Assembly: GCA_017304475.1 (NCBI GenBank)
Contig: JAFKKV010000030.1
Span: 62,001-126,000, forward strand
Source: Hyphomicrobiales bacterium
Lineage (GTDB): Bacteria > Pseudomonadota > Alphaproteobacteria > Rhizobiales > Phreatobacteraceae
Reading direction: 5' to 3'
Length of the DNA: 64,000 bases
Of this stretch, positions 16,547 to 26,857 are shown piece by piece. Position 1 is the first letter of the stretch, and every line of letters begins with the position of its first letter. A model generated the notes under the pieces. That model searched no databases. It was not told the origin of the DNA and saw only the letters and a program-made list of their open reading frames with translations. The position numbers were made by a program, and so were the translations under genes.

Positions 16547-18195
16547 CGGGGACGACCTTGACCGAGATGGTGGTGGCGCCGGCCGGCGGCGTCGCTCCGA
16601 TGAGCCGCCGGGTGATGAACCTCGCCCATATCCTGACACAGAATGCCCGCCGCCATGGTGACAGGCCCGGTTTCATCTGGGCCGGCCGGCAATGGACCTG
16701 GAAGGAGATCGACGCGGCCGTCTCGGCGCTCGCCGCGGGCCTTGCCGCCCGCGGCATCGTCAAGGGCGACCGCATCCTGGTGCATTCGAAGAACTGCGCC
16801 GAGATGTTCTGGTCGATGTTTGCCGCTTTCCGGCTCGGCGCCGTCTGGGTGCCGACCAATTTCCGCCTGATGCCCGACGAGGTCGCCTATCTCGCCACCT
16901 CATCGGGCGCCAAGGCGTTTCTCTGCCATGGCGATTTTCCCGAGCATGCCGCGGCGGTCAAGGCCGAGAGCCAGGTGCTGGATTTCACCTGGACGATCGG
17001 CGAGGGGACCTTCGGCGAGACCAGCCTGGGCGAGGTGATCACCGCGCACGACGGCGCCCATGTCGCCAACCAGGCGGTGGAGGCCGACGACCCCTGCTGG
17101 TTCTTCTTCACCTCGGGCACGACGGGCCGCTCCAAGGCGGCGGTGCTGACCCATGGCCAGATGGCCTTCGTTATCACCAACCATCTCTGCGACCTGATGC
17201 CCGGCACCACCGAGAATGACGCTTCGCTGGTGGTGGCACCCCTGTCGCACGGTGCCGGCGTGCATCAGCTGGTGCAGGCCGCGCGCGGCGTGCCGACAAT
17301 TCTGCTGCCGACCGAACGCTTCGACATCGACGAGGCCTTCCGGCTCATCGCGGCCTACCGGGTCACCAATATCTTCACCGTCCCGACCATCCTGAAAATG
17401 CTGGTCGAGCACCCCGCCGTCGACAAGCACGACCATTCGTCGCTGCGCTACATCATCTATGCCGGCGCCCCGATGTATCGCGAGGACCAGAAGGCGGCGC
17501 TCGCCAAGCTCGGCAAGGTGCTGGTGCAATATTTCGGGCTCGGCGAGGTCACCGGCAACATCACCGTGCTGCCGCCGGCGCTGCATGACCCGCAAGACGG
17601 CCCGCACGCCCGCATCGGCACCTGCGGTTTCGAGCGCACCGGCATGCAGGTCGCGATCCAGGGTGACGACGGCCACGAGCTCGCGCCGTTCCAGACCGGC
17701 GAGATCTGCGTCATCGGCCCGGCGGTCTTCGCCGGCTATTACGAGAACCCCGAGGCCAATGCCAAGTCGTTCCGCGACGGCTGGTTCCGCACCGGCGATC
17801 TCGGCCATATGGACAATGAGGGCTTCGTCTATATCACCGGGCGGGCCTCCGACATGTACATTTCGGGCGGCTCGAACATCTATCCGCGCGAGGTCGAGGA
17901 GAAGATCCTGACCCATCCGGCGATCGGCGAAGTGGCCGTGCTGGGCGTGCCGGATCCGGTCTGGGGCGAGGTCGGCGTGGCGGTCTGCGTGGCACGCGAA
18001 GCGCAGGTGGTTTCCGAAGCCGAGCTCGCCGAATTCCTGGGCGCCAAGATCCCGCGCTACAAGATGCCGAAGCGCTTCTTCTTCTGGGAGCAGCTGCCGA
18101 AATCCGGCTACGGCAAGGTGCCGAAGCGCCTGGTGCGCGACGAGCTGGAGGCGCGCGGCCTGCTCGACCAGATCGCCAAGAGGGCTGAGCAATGA
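16543..18195 (+). CDS. AMP-dependent acyl-CoA synthetase
   Basis: A 550-residue ANL-superfamily ligase that would activate a carboxylic acid with ATP and CoA. Motifs are complete: the P-loop FTSGTTGRSKAAVLTH, the hinge region WFRTGDLGHMDNEGF followed by ITGRASDMYISGGSNIYP, and the C-terminal catalytic Lys in KSGYGKVPKRL. The GTG at 16543 overlaps the thiolase stop (GTGA), while ATG codons further in (for example at 16600) would give a length nearer the family norm. Beside a TRAP system and a thiolase, it probably activates the imported acid. Confidence 0.9.
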   Translation: MTGTTLTEMVVAPAGGVAPMSRRVMNLAHILTQNARRHGDRPGFIWAGRQWTWKEIDAAVSALAAGLAARGIVKGDRILVHSKNCAEMFWSMFAAFRLGAVWVPTNFRLMPDEVAYLATSSGAKAFLCHGDFPEHAAAVKAESQVLDFTWTIGEGTFGETSLGEVITAHDGAHVANQAVEADDPCWFFFTSGTTGRSKAAVLTHGQMAFVITNHLCDLMPGTTENDASLVVAPLSHGAGVHQLVQAARGVPTILLPTERFDIDEAFRLIAAYRVTNIFTVPTILKMLVEHPAVDKHDHSSLRYIIYAGAPMYREDQKAALAKLGKVLVQYFGLGEVTGNITVLPPALHDPQDGPHARIGTCGFERTGMQVAIQGDDGHELAPFQTGEICVIGPAVFAGYYENPEANAKSFRDGWFRTGDLGHMDNEGFVYITGRASDMYISGGSNIYPREVEEKILTHPAIGEVAVLGVPDPVWGEVGVAVCVAREAQVVSEAELAEFLGAKIPRYKMPKRFFFWEQLPKSGYGKVPKRLVRDELEARGLLDQIAKRAEQ

Positions 18196-19064
18196 CCGCT
18201 CCGGCGATGCGTCAGATCACCCAGCCCGGCCCGGCCCAGGCCGAGCCGATCCAATGGGTCGAAGCCAGCGGCGAAAGCTTCAGCTTCGACCTCGAAGCCG
18301 GACTGCCGCTGCTCGAAGCGGTGCGCCGGGGTTTTGCAGCCAGGGGCTATGACAGCGGCGTGCTGACCGCATCGGGCGGCGCCTTGTCGCCCTTTGCCTA
18401 TGTCATGCCGGCCCTGTCGGAGACGCCGGATCATGCGGCCTTCTACAGCGCGATTTTCCGCCCCGACGGCGTCACCCGGCTGACCAGGGTCGCGATGACC
18501 TTCGGCAGCCGCGATGACAAGCCGTTCTTCCATTGCCACGCGCTGTGGCGGGAAGCCGACGGGCGGCTCAATGGCGGCCATATCCTCCCCGACGAAACCA
18601 TGGTCGCCGAACCCGTCCGCGTCGAGGCGATCGGGCTCGACGGTGCGGCCTTCACGGCCGAGGTGGATCCGGAGACTAATTTCAAGCTGTTCGGGCCGGT
18701 CGCTCGTCCCGTCCGCTCGACTGCCGCCGCGCAACGGGTCTACGCCATGCGGTTGAGGCCCAACCGTGACATGGCCGGGCTGCTCGAACAGTTCTGCCGC
18801 GACCACGGCATCGCCAGGGCGCGGCTCCATGGCGGCGTCGGCAGCACGATCGGTGCCCGTTTCGATGACGGCCGGATCGTCGAGCCCTTCGCCACCGAAG
18901 TGGCGGTGCGCTTAGGCACGGTCGCGCCCGGCGCCGACGGCGAGCTCCAGGCGGAGCTGGACGTCGTGCTGGTCGACTATACCGGCGGCCTCGCCGAGGG
19001 CCGGCTGAAGCGCGGCGACAATCCCGTGCTGATGACGATGGAGCTGGTGCTCGAGGCGGTGTGA
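18192..19064 (+). CDS. PCC (DUF296) domain protein, duplicated domain
   Basis: A 290-residue protein that appears to hold two copies of the plants-and-prokaryotes-conserved domain, one in residues about 25-150 and one in about 165-285. The second half has the recognisable EQFCRDHGIARARLHGGVGSTIGA segment and the first the parallel EAVRRGFAARGYDSGVLTASGG. The start overlaps the ligase stop (ATGA). The biochemical role of bacterial members is not established. Its place in a CoA-ligase/thiolase operon suggests an accessory catabolic or binding function. Confidence 0.78.
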   Translation: MTAPAMRQITQPGPAQAEPIQWVEASGESFSFDLEAGLPLLEAVRRGFAARGYDSGVLTASGGALSPFAYVMPALSETPDHAAFYSAIFRPDGVTRLTRVAMTFGSRDDKPFFHCHALWREADGRLNGGHILPDETMVAEPVRVEAIGLDGAAFTAEVDPETNFKLFGPVARPVRSTAAAQRVYAMRLRPNRDMAGLLEQFCRDHGIARARLHGGVGSTIGARFDDGRIVEPFATEVAVRLGTVAPGADGELQAELDVVLVDYTGGLAEGRLKRGDNPVLMTMELVLEAV

Positions 19065-19088
19065 GGCTGGGGCGGGAGAGAGCGCAAA

Positions 19089-19274
19089 TCAACCCTCTCC
19101 CATAGGGAGAGGGTGCCTGCGTCAGCAGGCGGGTGAGGGGCGTAAGCATCGAGAATGATCGCTGCGGGTGACGCGCATTGAGAAGCCAGCGTCCGGCGCA
19201 CCACCTCCTCCGAAAATGGACGACCCCTCACCCGGCGCCTGACGGCGCCACCCTCTCCCTTTGGGAGAGGGTTG
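19089..19274. repeat. Dispersed REP-like inverted repeat, copy 2
   Basis: Inverted arms at 19089-19143 and 19220-19274 repeat the plan of the element at 10254-10420: CCCTCTCCC facing GGGAGAGGG in each arm, plus GGTGAGGGG / CCCCTCACC. It fills most of the gap between the PCC-domain gene and the second SDR. Being transcribed with the operon, it could also act as a strong hairpin between the two genes. Confidence 0.8.
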
Positions 19275-19375
19275 TTTCATAAGCGTTTTTGCCTTGTGGC
19301 CGGCAAGCGGGCGCTGGCCCTCGATATCCCGATCAATTGCAGCAGGCACAACAACACTCACGGAAGGAAACGGCC

Positions 19376-20155
19376 ATGTCGGCATCATCGGACAAGCGGG
19401 TGGCGATCGTCACCGGCGGCGCCTCGGGCATCGGGCTCGCGACTGCGGGCATCCTGCTGGAGCAGGGCTGGAACGTGGTCGGCACCGACCGTGACGCCAA
19501 GGCGCTCGCCGCCGCCGAGAAGGCGCTGGTCGCTCATGCCGGGCGCTTCCGCATGATCCAGGGCGACGTCACCGATCCGGCCGCCATGGAACGGCTGGTC
19601 GAGGAGACCGAAAACGAGGTCGGTCCGCTGAAGGGGCTGGTGACCTCGGCCGGAATCGGCCGCGACGTGCCCTTCCTGGAGACCACGGCGGAGATGTTCC
19701 GTATGATCCACGAGATCAATGTGGTCGGCACCTTCAACATCGCACGCGCGGCGGCCGCGGCCATGCGCGCCTCCGGTGGCGGTGCCATCGTCACCATCGC
19801 TTCGGTGTCCGGCCTCACCGGCAATATCGGCCGTGCCGCCTATGGTTCGTCCAAAGGCGCCGTCGTCAATCTGACCCGTATCATGGCAGTCGAGCTCGCC
19901 CGCTACGGCATCCGGGTCAACAGCGTCGCGCCGGGCCCGATCGAAACCCCGATGGTGGCCGAGATCCATACCGCCGCGATCCGCGAGCAGTGGAACGACA
20001 AGGTGCTGCTCGAGCGCTACGGCACGCCGGCGGAGATCGGCGAGGCCGTGGCCTTCCTCATCGACGGCAAGCGATCGAGCTACATTACCGGCCAGATCCT
20101 GGCGGTGGATGGCGGTTTCGTCGCCTGCGGGCTGAACGACAGGTCGCGCGTTTGA
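19376..20155 (+). CDS. SDR family oxidoreductase
   Basis: A 259-residue classical short-chain dehydrogenase. The ATG at 19376 follows a good ribosome site (GGAAGGA). Motifs are VTGGASGIGLA for nucleotide binding, TSAGIG in place of the usual NNAG, SVSGLTGN with the catalytic Ser, YGSSKGA for Tyr-x-x-x-Lys, and ITGQILAVDGGF near the end. It follows the thiolase/ligase/PCC operon after the REP element and may supply a 3-hydroxyacyl or alcohol dehydrogenase step. The exact substrate is unknown. Confidence 0.9.
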   Translation: MSASSDKRVAIVTGGASGIGLATAGILLEQGWNVVGTDRDAKALAAAEKALVAHAGRFRMIQGDVTDPAAMERLVEETENEVGPLKGLVTSAGIGRDVPFLETTAEMFRMIHEINVVGTFNIARAAAAAMRASGGGAIVTIASVSGLTGNIGRAAYGSSKGAVVNLTRIMAVELARYGIRVNSVAPGPIETPMVAEIHTAAIREQWNDKVLLERYGTPAEIGEAVAFLIDGKRSSYITGQILAVDGGFVACGLNDRSRV

Positions 20156-20250
20156 GACAGCACGCCTGCCGGGCGTCGGCATGGCTTGACGCGCCGGCGC
20201 TCGCCTCGGCAGGATGATGCCCGTCGCCCCGTGTCACGGGGCGGCGAAAC

Positions 20251-20401
20251 GTTCTCAGGGCGGGGTGAAAGTCCCCACCGGCGGTAATTGCGCCCGAAAG
20301 GCGCAAAAGCCCGCGAGCGCCCGCAGGTCGCAAGATCCGCGGGGTCAGCAGACTCGGTGTGATTCCGAGGCCGACGGTCATAGTCCGGATGAAAGAGAAC
20401 G
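20251..20401 (+). ncRNA. FMN riboswitch (RFN element)
   Basis: The conserved FMN aptamer blocks appear in order: TCAGGGCGGGGTGAAAGTCC at 20254, CACCGGCGGTAATTG, a variable arm, GTCAGCAGACTCGGTG, GATTCCGAGGCCGACGG, and the closing AGTCCGGATGAAAGAGAACG. It ends about 90 bases before the ribH2 start. FMN binding should repress translation or transcription of that gene. Confidence 0.96.
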
Positions 20402-20492
20402 GGATATCCGCGTGATGGCGCTCCGCTCCGGCGGCGCGTCTTTGCGTGGCGCCCGTACGTCCTGGTTCTGGTCTCACCTTTTGAGGACAACC

Positions 20493-21005
20493 ATGAATCA
20501 GACTTTCCTGAACTCCCCCGACAGCAGCACCGGCCCGGCCATCTCGGCCAAGGCCGTCCGTATCGCCTTTGTCCAGGCCTGCTGGCACAAGGACATCGTC
20601 GACCAATGCCGCAAGGCCTTTGTCGCCGAACTCGAACGCCGCGGGATTGCCGAGACGTCGATCGACGTCTTCGAAGTGCCGGGTGCCTTCGAAATCCCGC
20701 TGCAGGCCAAGCTGCTCGCCCGGACCGGCCGCTATGCCGCCATTGTCGCGGCGGGTTTCGTGGTCGATGGCGGCATCTATCGGCATGAATTCGTCGCCGA
20801 CGCCGTGATCAGCGGGCTGATGCGCGCGCAGATGGACACCGATGTGCCGGTCATCTCCGCTGTGCTGACGCCGCAGCACTTTCATGAGCATGACGAGCAT
20901 CTGAAGTTCTTCCGCGACCATTTTGTCGTCAAAGGCACAGAAGCAGCCGCGGCCTGCGCCAGGACGATCGAGAATATCGGGGCGCTCAAGACCCTGGTCG
21001 CCTGA
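20493..21005 (+). CDS. ribH2: 6,7-dimethyl-8-ribityllumazine synthase, type II
   Basis: A 170-residue enzyme that joins 5-amino-6-ribitylaminouracil with a four-carbon phosphate in riboflavin synthesis. Family signatures are IAFVQACWHKDIVDQCRKAF near residue 25, VPGAFEIPLQAK, GFVVDGGIYRHEF and the catalytic-loop LTPQHFHEHDEH. The sequence follows the Brucella RibH2 pattern (decameric type) and, as in Brucella, is preceded by an FMN riboswitch. The upstream part of the same frame is only a readthrough of the riboswitch, so the start is the ATG at 20493. Confidence 0.95.
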   Translation: MNQTFLNSPDSSTGPAISAKAVRIAFVQACWHKDIVDQCRKAFVAELERRGIAETSIDVFEVPGAFEIPLQAKLLARTGRYAAIVAAGFVVDGGIYRHEFVADAVISGLMRAQMDTDVPVISAVLTPQHFHEHDEHLKFFRDHFVVKGTEAAAACARTIENIGALKTLVA

Positions 21006-21071
21006 GCCGGAACGGCGGCGGCGCTATCTGCCGCCGCCCGCTGCGGCCTCTTTCAGGGCCGGCCGTTCCTG

Positions 21072-22619
21072 TCACAGGATGCGGCTGGCCTTGTTGGTCC
21101 AGTAGCGGTCGCGCAGGCCTTTCTTGTAGAGCTTGCCGGTGGGCAGGCGCGGCAGTTGCGCGTCGAAGTCGACCGAGCGCGGGCATTTCTGCGGCGACAG
21201 ATGCTGCCGGCAGAAGGCGATGAGCTCCTGTTCCAGCTCTGGCCCGCAGCGGGCATCGGGCATCGGCTGGATCACAGCCTTGACCTCCTCGCCATAGTCG
21301 GCATTGGGCACGCCGAACACCGCCGCATCGGCCACTTTCGGATGGGTGATCAGCAGGTTCTCGCATTCCTGCGGATAGATGTTCACGCCGCCGGAAATGA
21401 TCATGAAGGTCGAGCGGTCGGTCAGGTAGAGAAAGCCGTCATCGTCGACATAACCGACATCGCCGACGGTCGACATGGTGCCGTCGGCCGAGCGCGACTG
21501 GGCGGTCCGTTCGGGATCGTTGAAATAGACGAAAGGCGTCGCCGTCTTGAACCAGAGGCCGCCCGGCTGGCCCTTGGCGCAGGGCTGCATGTCCTCGTCG
21601 AGCACATGCAGGTCGCCGAGCAGCACGCGCCCGACCGTGCCGGGATGATCGAGCCATTGCTGGCTGTTGCAGGCGGTGAAGCCCATGCCCTCGGTTGCCC
21701 CGTAATATTCGTGGATGATCGGTCCCCACCAGTCGATCATCTGGGCCTTGACCTGGGGCGGGCAGGGGGCGGCCGCGTGAACCGCGATTTCCAGCGACGA
21801 CAGGTCGTGCCGTCCGCGGGCCTCGTCCGGCAGCTTCAGCATGCGGCTGAACATGGTCGGGACGAGCTGGCTGTGGGTCACCCGGAATTCCTCGACCAGC
21901 GCCAGGTAAAGCTCCGGGTCGAAATGCTCCATGATGACGATGGTGGCGCCGTTGCGAATGGCGAGCGCTACCGCTGCCTGCGGCGCCGAATGATAGAGCG
22001 GCGCGGGCGACAGGTAGATCATGCCTTCGCGATAGCGCCAGAGCTTGTTGAGGAAGTCGTAGAGCGGCAGCGGCTGCGAGGGCGGATTGTCGGGCAGGGG
22101 CCTCAGAATGCCTTTCGGCCGGCCGGTCGTGCCGGAGGAATAGAGCATGGGCGTGCCGAGCCATTCGTCCGCGATCGGCGTGGCGGGAAAGCCTGATGTC
22201 GCCTCGTCGAGATTGACGAAAGGCGCTTCGCTCGCGGCATCGACGATCAGGCACAGCCGGATATCGGGGCAGTGCCTGAGCGCCTCGGCGGCGACCGCCC
22301 GTTTCGCCCGCGAGGTGATCAGCACCTTGGCCTCGCTGTTGTTGAGGATATAGGCGAGCTCGTCGGCCAGCAGATAGGAGTTGATGCAGGTGCAGTAGAG
22401 GCCCGACCGCTCGCCGGCCCCACAGCACTCGAGGTAGCGGATATTGTTCTCCATGAAGATCGCGAAATGGTCGCGGCGAGCGAGCCCCTGGGCCCTGAAC
22501 AGATGGGCCAGCCTGTTGGTGCGGGCCTCGAACTCGCCATAGGTCACCTGCTCGCGGCTCTCGGCCATGATATAGGCCGGCTGATCGGCGCGCTCGCGGA
22601 CATGCTTGCCTGCAAACAT
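21072..22619 (-). CDS. AMP-dependent acyl-CoA synthetase
   Basis: A 515-residue ANL-family ligase starting MFAGKHVRERADQPAY at 22619; an in-frame extension upstream is Arg-rich and unlikely. Motifs are MLYSSGTTGRPKGI for the P-loop, STVGDVGYVDDDGFLYLTDR with FMIISGGVNIYP for the hinge, and LPRLPTGKLYKKGLR with the C-terminal catalytic Lys. It is the last gene of the Liv transporter unit, about 100 bases after the binding-protein stop, so it probably activates the compound imported by that ABC system. The compound may be an aromatic or branched acid rather than an amino acid. Confidence 0.9.
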   Translation of the reverse strand: MFAGKHVRERADQPAYIMAESREQVTYGEFEARTNRLAHLFRAQGLARRDHFAIFMENNIRYLECCGAGERSGLYCTCINSYLLADELAYILNNSEAKVLITSRAKRAVAAEALRHCPDIRLCLIVDAASEAPFVNLDEATSGFPATPIADEWLGTPMLYSSGTTGRPKGILRPLPDNPPSQPLPLYDFLNKLWRYREGMIYLSPAPLYHSAPQAAVALAIRNGATIVIMEHFDPELYLALVEEFRVTHSQLVPTMFSRMLKLPDEARGRHDLSSLEIAVHAAAPCPPQVKAQMIDWWGPIIHEYYGATEGMGFTACNSQQWLDHPGTVGRVLLGDLHVLDEDMQPCAKGQPGGLWFKTATPFVYFNDPERTAQSRSADGTMSTVGDVGYVDDDGFLYLTDRSTFMIISGGVNIYPQECENLLITHPKVADAAVFGVPNADYGEEVKAVIQPMPDARCGPELEQELIAFCRQHLSPQKCPRSVDFDAQLPRLPTGKLYKKGLRDRYWTNKASRIL

Positions 22620-22721
22620 CGGGGAACTCCTGCGCTGTTTCCGGAGGCGGCGCCTGGTGCCACGGCGGCGCCGCTGCCACGGGCGGAGCAAGCCCGCCCA
22701 TGGTCTTCGCGATCCGGGACC

Positions 22722-23948
22722 TCAGACGCTTTCGTTGGACAGCACGTTGCCGAACAGCTCGAAGGTCTCGCCCTTGACGCGCGCGAGCTGTACCGACTGG
22801 ATCGGGTAATAGTCGGTGGCGCTGGTATTGACCTTGATGCCGGGCAGCAGCAGCGGCGCCTCGTAGTCGCGGATGCTCGCGGCCTGTTTCATGACGTTTT
22901 CGCGGGTCAGGTTGTCGCCCGCCGCCTTCAGCACATGGACCAGCGTATTGGCGACCGAATAGCCGAAATTGTGCCCGTCGTCGCGGAGGTCGGCATTGGG
23001 CATATATTTGGCCATGAAGGCGCGCCAGGCGAGCACGTCGGGGGCGTTGGCCCATTGCGGGTCGTTGGCGTCCTTGCGGTAGAGCGCGATGATGATGCCT
23101 TGCGAGGCTTCCAGTCCCGCAGGCTTCAGCACCGAGCCGAAGGATGACGAGACGTTGTTCAGGTAGTGGATCGGCTTCCAGTTGATCTCATGGGCCTTGC
23201 GGATCGCCTGGGCCGCGAATTTCGGCGTGGTGATGTTGAAGAAGACGCCGGCGCCGGAATTCTTCAGCTGGATCATCTGGCTGTCGACGGTCGGATCGGT
23301 CACCTCATAGGTCGACATCTGGACGATGGCGCGCTCATTGTCCTTGCCGAGCCCGGCCTTGAAGCCGTTGAAATAGTCCTTGCCGTAATCGTCGTTCTGC
23401 ATGAGCACGCCGATCTTGGCGTTGGGAACGGTCGCCAGGATATGTTTGGCATAGATGGCCGCTTCGGTGGCGTAGTCAGGCTGCCAGCCCATGGTCCAGG
23501 GAAACTGCGCCGGATTGCCCCATTTCGATGCGCCGGTGGCCACGAAAAGCTGCGGCACCTTGCGGGTGTTCATGTAGCGTTGAATGGCCGTGTTGGACGG
23601 TGTGCCCAGCGGATTGAACACCAGCAGGACCTTGTCCTCTTCGACCAGCTTGCGCACCATTTCGACCGCTTTCGGCGGCGAATAGCCATCGTCATAGGTG
23701 ATAAAGTTGATCTTTCGGCCATTGATGCCGCCGTCGTCATTGATCTTCTTCATGAAGGCTTCGGACGTGCGCCCGATCACGCCATAGGCCGAGGCATTGC
23801 CCGAATAGGGCATGATATTGCCGATCTTGATTTCGCTGTCGGATGCTCCCTCGTCATAGCGCTTCTGGGCGATGGCGGGAGAGAAGACGGGAGCCAGGGC
23901 CATGGCTCCCAGGCCGGAAATGAGGGTTCGACGCTTGATCGTGGTCAT
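22722..23948 (-). CDS. Branched-chain amino acid type ABC substrate-binding protein
   Basis: A 408-residue periplasmic protein. The ATG at 23948 (MTTIKRRTLISGLG) is chosen because the GAGGAA ribosome site sits six bases upstream; an earlier in-frame ATG abuts that site. The leader ends SPAIAQ. The mature chain has the Leu/Ile/Val-binding fold pattern: EIKIGNIMPYSGNASAYG, INGRKINFITYDDGYSPPKA, and VLMQNDDYGKDYFNGFKAGL. Members of this group also bind aromatic acids, amides and urea, so the name gives the fold, not the cargo. Confidence 0.92.
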   Translation of the reverse strand: MTTIKRRTLISGLGAMALAPVFSPAIAQKRYDEGASDSEIKIGNIMPYSGNASAYGVIGRTSEAFMKKINDDGGINGRKINFITYDDGYSPPKAVEMVRKLVEEDKVLLVFNPLGTPSNTAIQRYMNTRKVPQLFVATGASKWGNPAQFPWTMGWQPDYATEAAIYAKHILATVPNAKIGVLMQNDDYGKDYFNGFKAGLGKDNERAIVQMSTYEVTDPTVDSQMIQLKNSGAGVFFNITTPKFAAQAIRKAHEINWKPIHYLNNVSSSFGSVLKPAGLEASQGIIIALYRKDANDPQWANAPDVLAWRAFMAKYMPNADLRDDGHNFGYSVANTLVHVLKAAGDNLTRENVMKQAASIRDYEAPLLLPGIKVNTSATDYYPIQSVQLARVKGETFELFGNVLSNESV

Positions 23949-24067
23949 AGGCATTTCCTCCGGTTGCTTGTTTTTGGCGGCCGTTTTCGGCCGCATGCTT
24001 CATTGTTGTAGGGTCCTGTCCGTATGGCCTGGCGGTCCAGGCGATGAAGGTCGCGGTCCGATATGCC

Positions 24068-25108
24068 TCAGTTGCGTTTGAAGCGGGCAAAGAGCGCCGA
24101 GAGACCGCCGGCTATGCCCGTCGGCATGACGTAGATCAGCACGATGAGCGTAATGCCGTAGAGCGTCCAGGGTTCGAGTTCGATCGGCAGGTGGACCGCG
24201 GCGGTGAATTTCTTGGTCAGGGCATCGGCATATTTCTCGATGACCTGGACGAACACGCCGCCGATCACCGCGCCGGGCAGGGAGGCGACGCCGCCGACCA
24301 CCGCGCCGACCAGGATGGCGATCGACAGTTCGAAGCGGAAGCTGTCGGGTGCGACGAATTCGAAGATGATCGCATGCAGCGCGCCGGCGACACCGGTATA
24401 GAGCGCCGATATGCCGAACACGGTCGCCTTGTAGCGCGCCGTATCGATGCCCATCGTACCGGCGGCCATGGGATGGTCGCGGATCGCCCGGATCGCCCGT
24501 CCGGGCCGGCTGTCGATCAGGTTGCTGGCGAACCAGAACATCAGCACGGCGACGGCCAGCACCACCAGATACATCCATTGATCGGCCGAAAGCGGCAGGC
24601 CGAAGGGGGCATCCGGCTTGATCAGGTTGATGCCCATGACGCCGTTGGTGAACGGTTCCAGATGGCGATATTTCAGCATTTGCGGCACGGCGATCGCGAG
24701 ACCGAAGGTCGCGAGCGCCAGGTAATGGCCTTCGAGCCGGAGCGCCGGCAGGCCGAAGAGATAGCCGACGCAGAAGCAGAACAGCGCGGCCACCGGCAAG
24801 GTCAGCCAGTAATTGACGTTGTACTGGTCCATCAGGATGGCCGCGACATAAGCGCCGGCGGCGAAGAAGGCGCCATGGCCGAGCGAGATCTGGCCGTTGA
24901 AGCCGGTCAGCAGATTGAGGCCGAGAACGGCGATCGCATAGACGATCATCAGGCTCAGCTGCAGGAAGGTGAAATTGCTGATCAGCCCGGTCTTGCCGCC
25001 GATGAAGGGCAGGGCGGCGGCCAGCACCAGCAGCCCGTAAAGGGCATAGCGGCCGAGGTGGCTCGGAGCTCCGGACGTGACGCGGTCGGTTGTTGCGATG
25101 GTGGTCAC
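24068..25108 (-). CDS. Branched-chain amino acid type ABC permease (LivM)
   Basis: A 346-residue permease with about eight to ten transmembrane helices. It shows the LivM signature GFNGQISLGHGAFFAAGAYV and the cytoplasmic EAA-like segment GRAIRAIRDHPMAAGTMGID. It forms the channel with the LivH-like protein encoded four bases upstream. It lies between livH and the binding-protein gene in a single leftward operon. Confidence 0.94.
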   Translation of the reverse strand: MTTIATTDRVTSGAPSHLGRYALYGLLVLAAALPFIGGKTGLISNFTFLQLSLMIVYAIAVLGLNLLTGFNGQISLGHGAFFAAGAYVAAILMDQYNVNYWLTLPVAALFCFCVGYLFGLPALRLEGHYLALATFGLAIAVPQMLKYRHLEPFTNGVMGINLIKPDAPFGLPLSADQWMYLVVLAVAVLMFWFASNLIDSRPGRAIRAIRDHPMAAGTMGIDTARYKATVFGISALYTGVAGALHAIIFEFVAPDSFRFELSIAILVGAVVGGVASLPGAVIGGVFVQVIEKYADALTKKFTAAVHLPIELEPWTLYGITLIVLIYVMPTGIAGGLSALFARFKRN

Positions 25109-25112
25109 GTGG

Positions 25113-26018
25113 CTACACCCGCTTGACGGTTGCGCGGCCGAACAGGCCGGCCGGCTTCAGGGTCAGGATGGTGATGACGATGATCAGCGCGACCGTCAGT
25201 TTTTCGCCATTGCCGATGATATAGATGCCGAAACTCTTCTCGGTGAGATTGCCGAGATAGGCGACGAGGTTTTCAAGGACACCGACGAAGAAGCCGCCGA
25301 AGACCGCCCCGCCCGGGCTGGCAATGCCGCCGACCAGGGCGCCTGCGAAGCCATAGAGCAGGATCGACGCCATCATGTTCGGTTCGAGATAGACGACCGG
25401 CGCGACCATGGCGCCGGCGACCGCGCCGATCGAGGCGGCAAGTCCCCAGCCGAGCGCCAGCATCCAGTCGACCCTGATGCCGACCAGCCGGGCCGAAACC
25501 GGGTTCTGCGCGGCGGCGCGCATGGCAAGTCCGAGCGGTGTGAAGCGGAAGAAGGCGAAAAGCGCGAACAGCATGACGACGGAGACGCCGATCATGCCGA
25601 TCTGGTGCGAGCTGATATAACCGGACCCGGGAAAGGTGAGGTCCGGGAAGGGCGAGGGAAAGTTCTTGATCGTGTGGCTCCAGATCGCTCCGGCGAGCGA
25701 GTGGAAGATCGCCAGGAGGCCGATGAACACCACGACGACCGACAGCACCGAAGCATTGTGCAGCGGCCGCAGAATGATCCGCTCGATCAGCACGCCGAGC
25801 AGGAAGGAGAGCGCGATGGTGATGCCGAGCGCGGTCCAGAAGCCCATGCCCCACTGGATCAGCTGCCAGCACAGATAGGTGGAGAACATCGCCAGTTCTC
25901 CCTGCGAGAAGTTCAGGTGGTCGGTCGCCGTGAAGATCATCACGAGGGCCAGCGCCACGAGCGCATAGATGGCGCCGCTGGCAAGGCCGGATGCGATCTG
26001 CTGGATGAGCTGCTCCAT
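25113..26018 (-). CDS. Branched-chain amino acid type ABC permease (LivH)
   Basis: A 301-residue permease starting MEQLIQQIASGLASGAIYAL, the usual LivH N-terminus, followed by FTATDHLNFSQGELAMFSTY and the coupling segment GLAMRAAAQNPVSARLVGI. It partners the LivM protein and the two ATPases of this operon. About 95 bases separate it from the LivF stop. Confidence 0.94.
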   Translation of the reverse strand: MEQLIQQIASGLASGAIYALVALALVMIFTATDHLNFSQGELAMFSTYLCWQLIQWGMGFWTALGITIALSFLLGVLIERIILRPLHNASVLSVVVVFIGLLAIFHSLAGAIWSHTIKNFPSPFPDLTFPGSGYISSHQIGMIGVSVVMLFALFAFFRFTPLGLAMRAAAQNPVSARLVGIRVDWMLALGWGLAASIGAVAGAMVAPVVYLEPNMMASILLYGFAGALVGGIASPGGAVFGGFFVGVLENLVAYLGNLTEKSFGIYIIGNGEKLTVALIIVITILTLKPAGLFGRATVKRV

Positions 26019-26112
26019 GGACTGCCTCTGGTTGGCCGGAGCGTTTGCCGCCCCGTTTGTTGTTTTCAGCTCCGCTCGAAATGAAGCGGAGATTGTCCAG
26101 CGTGGCTTGCGT

Positions 26113-26856
<744 letters not shown>

Positions 26857-26857
26857 G

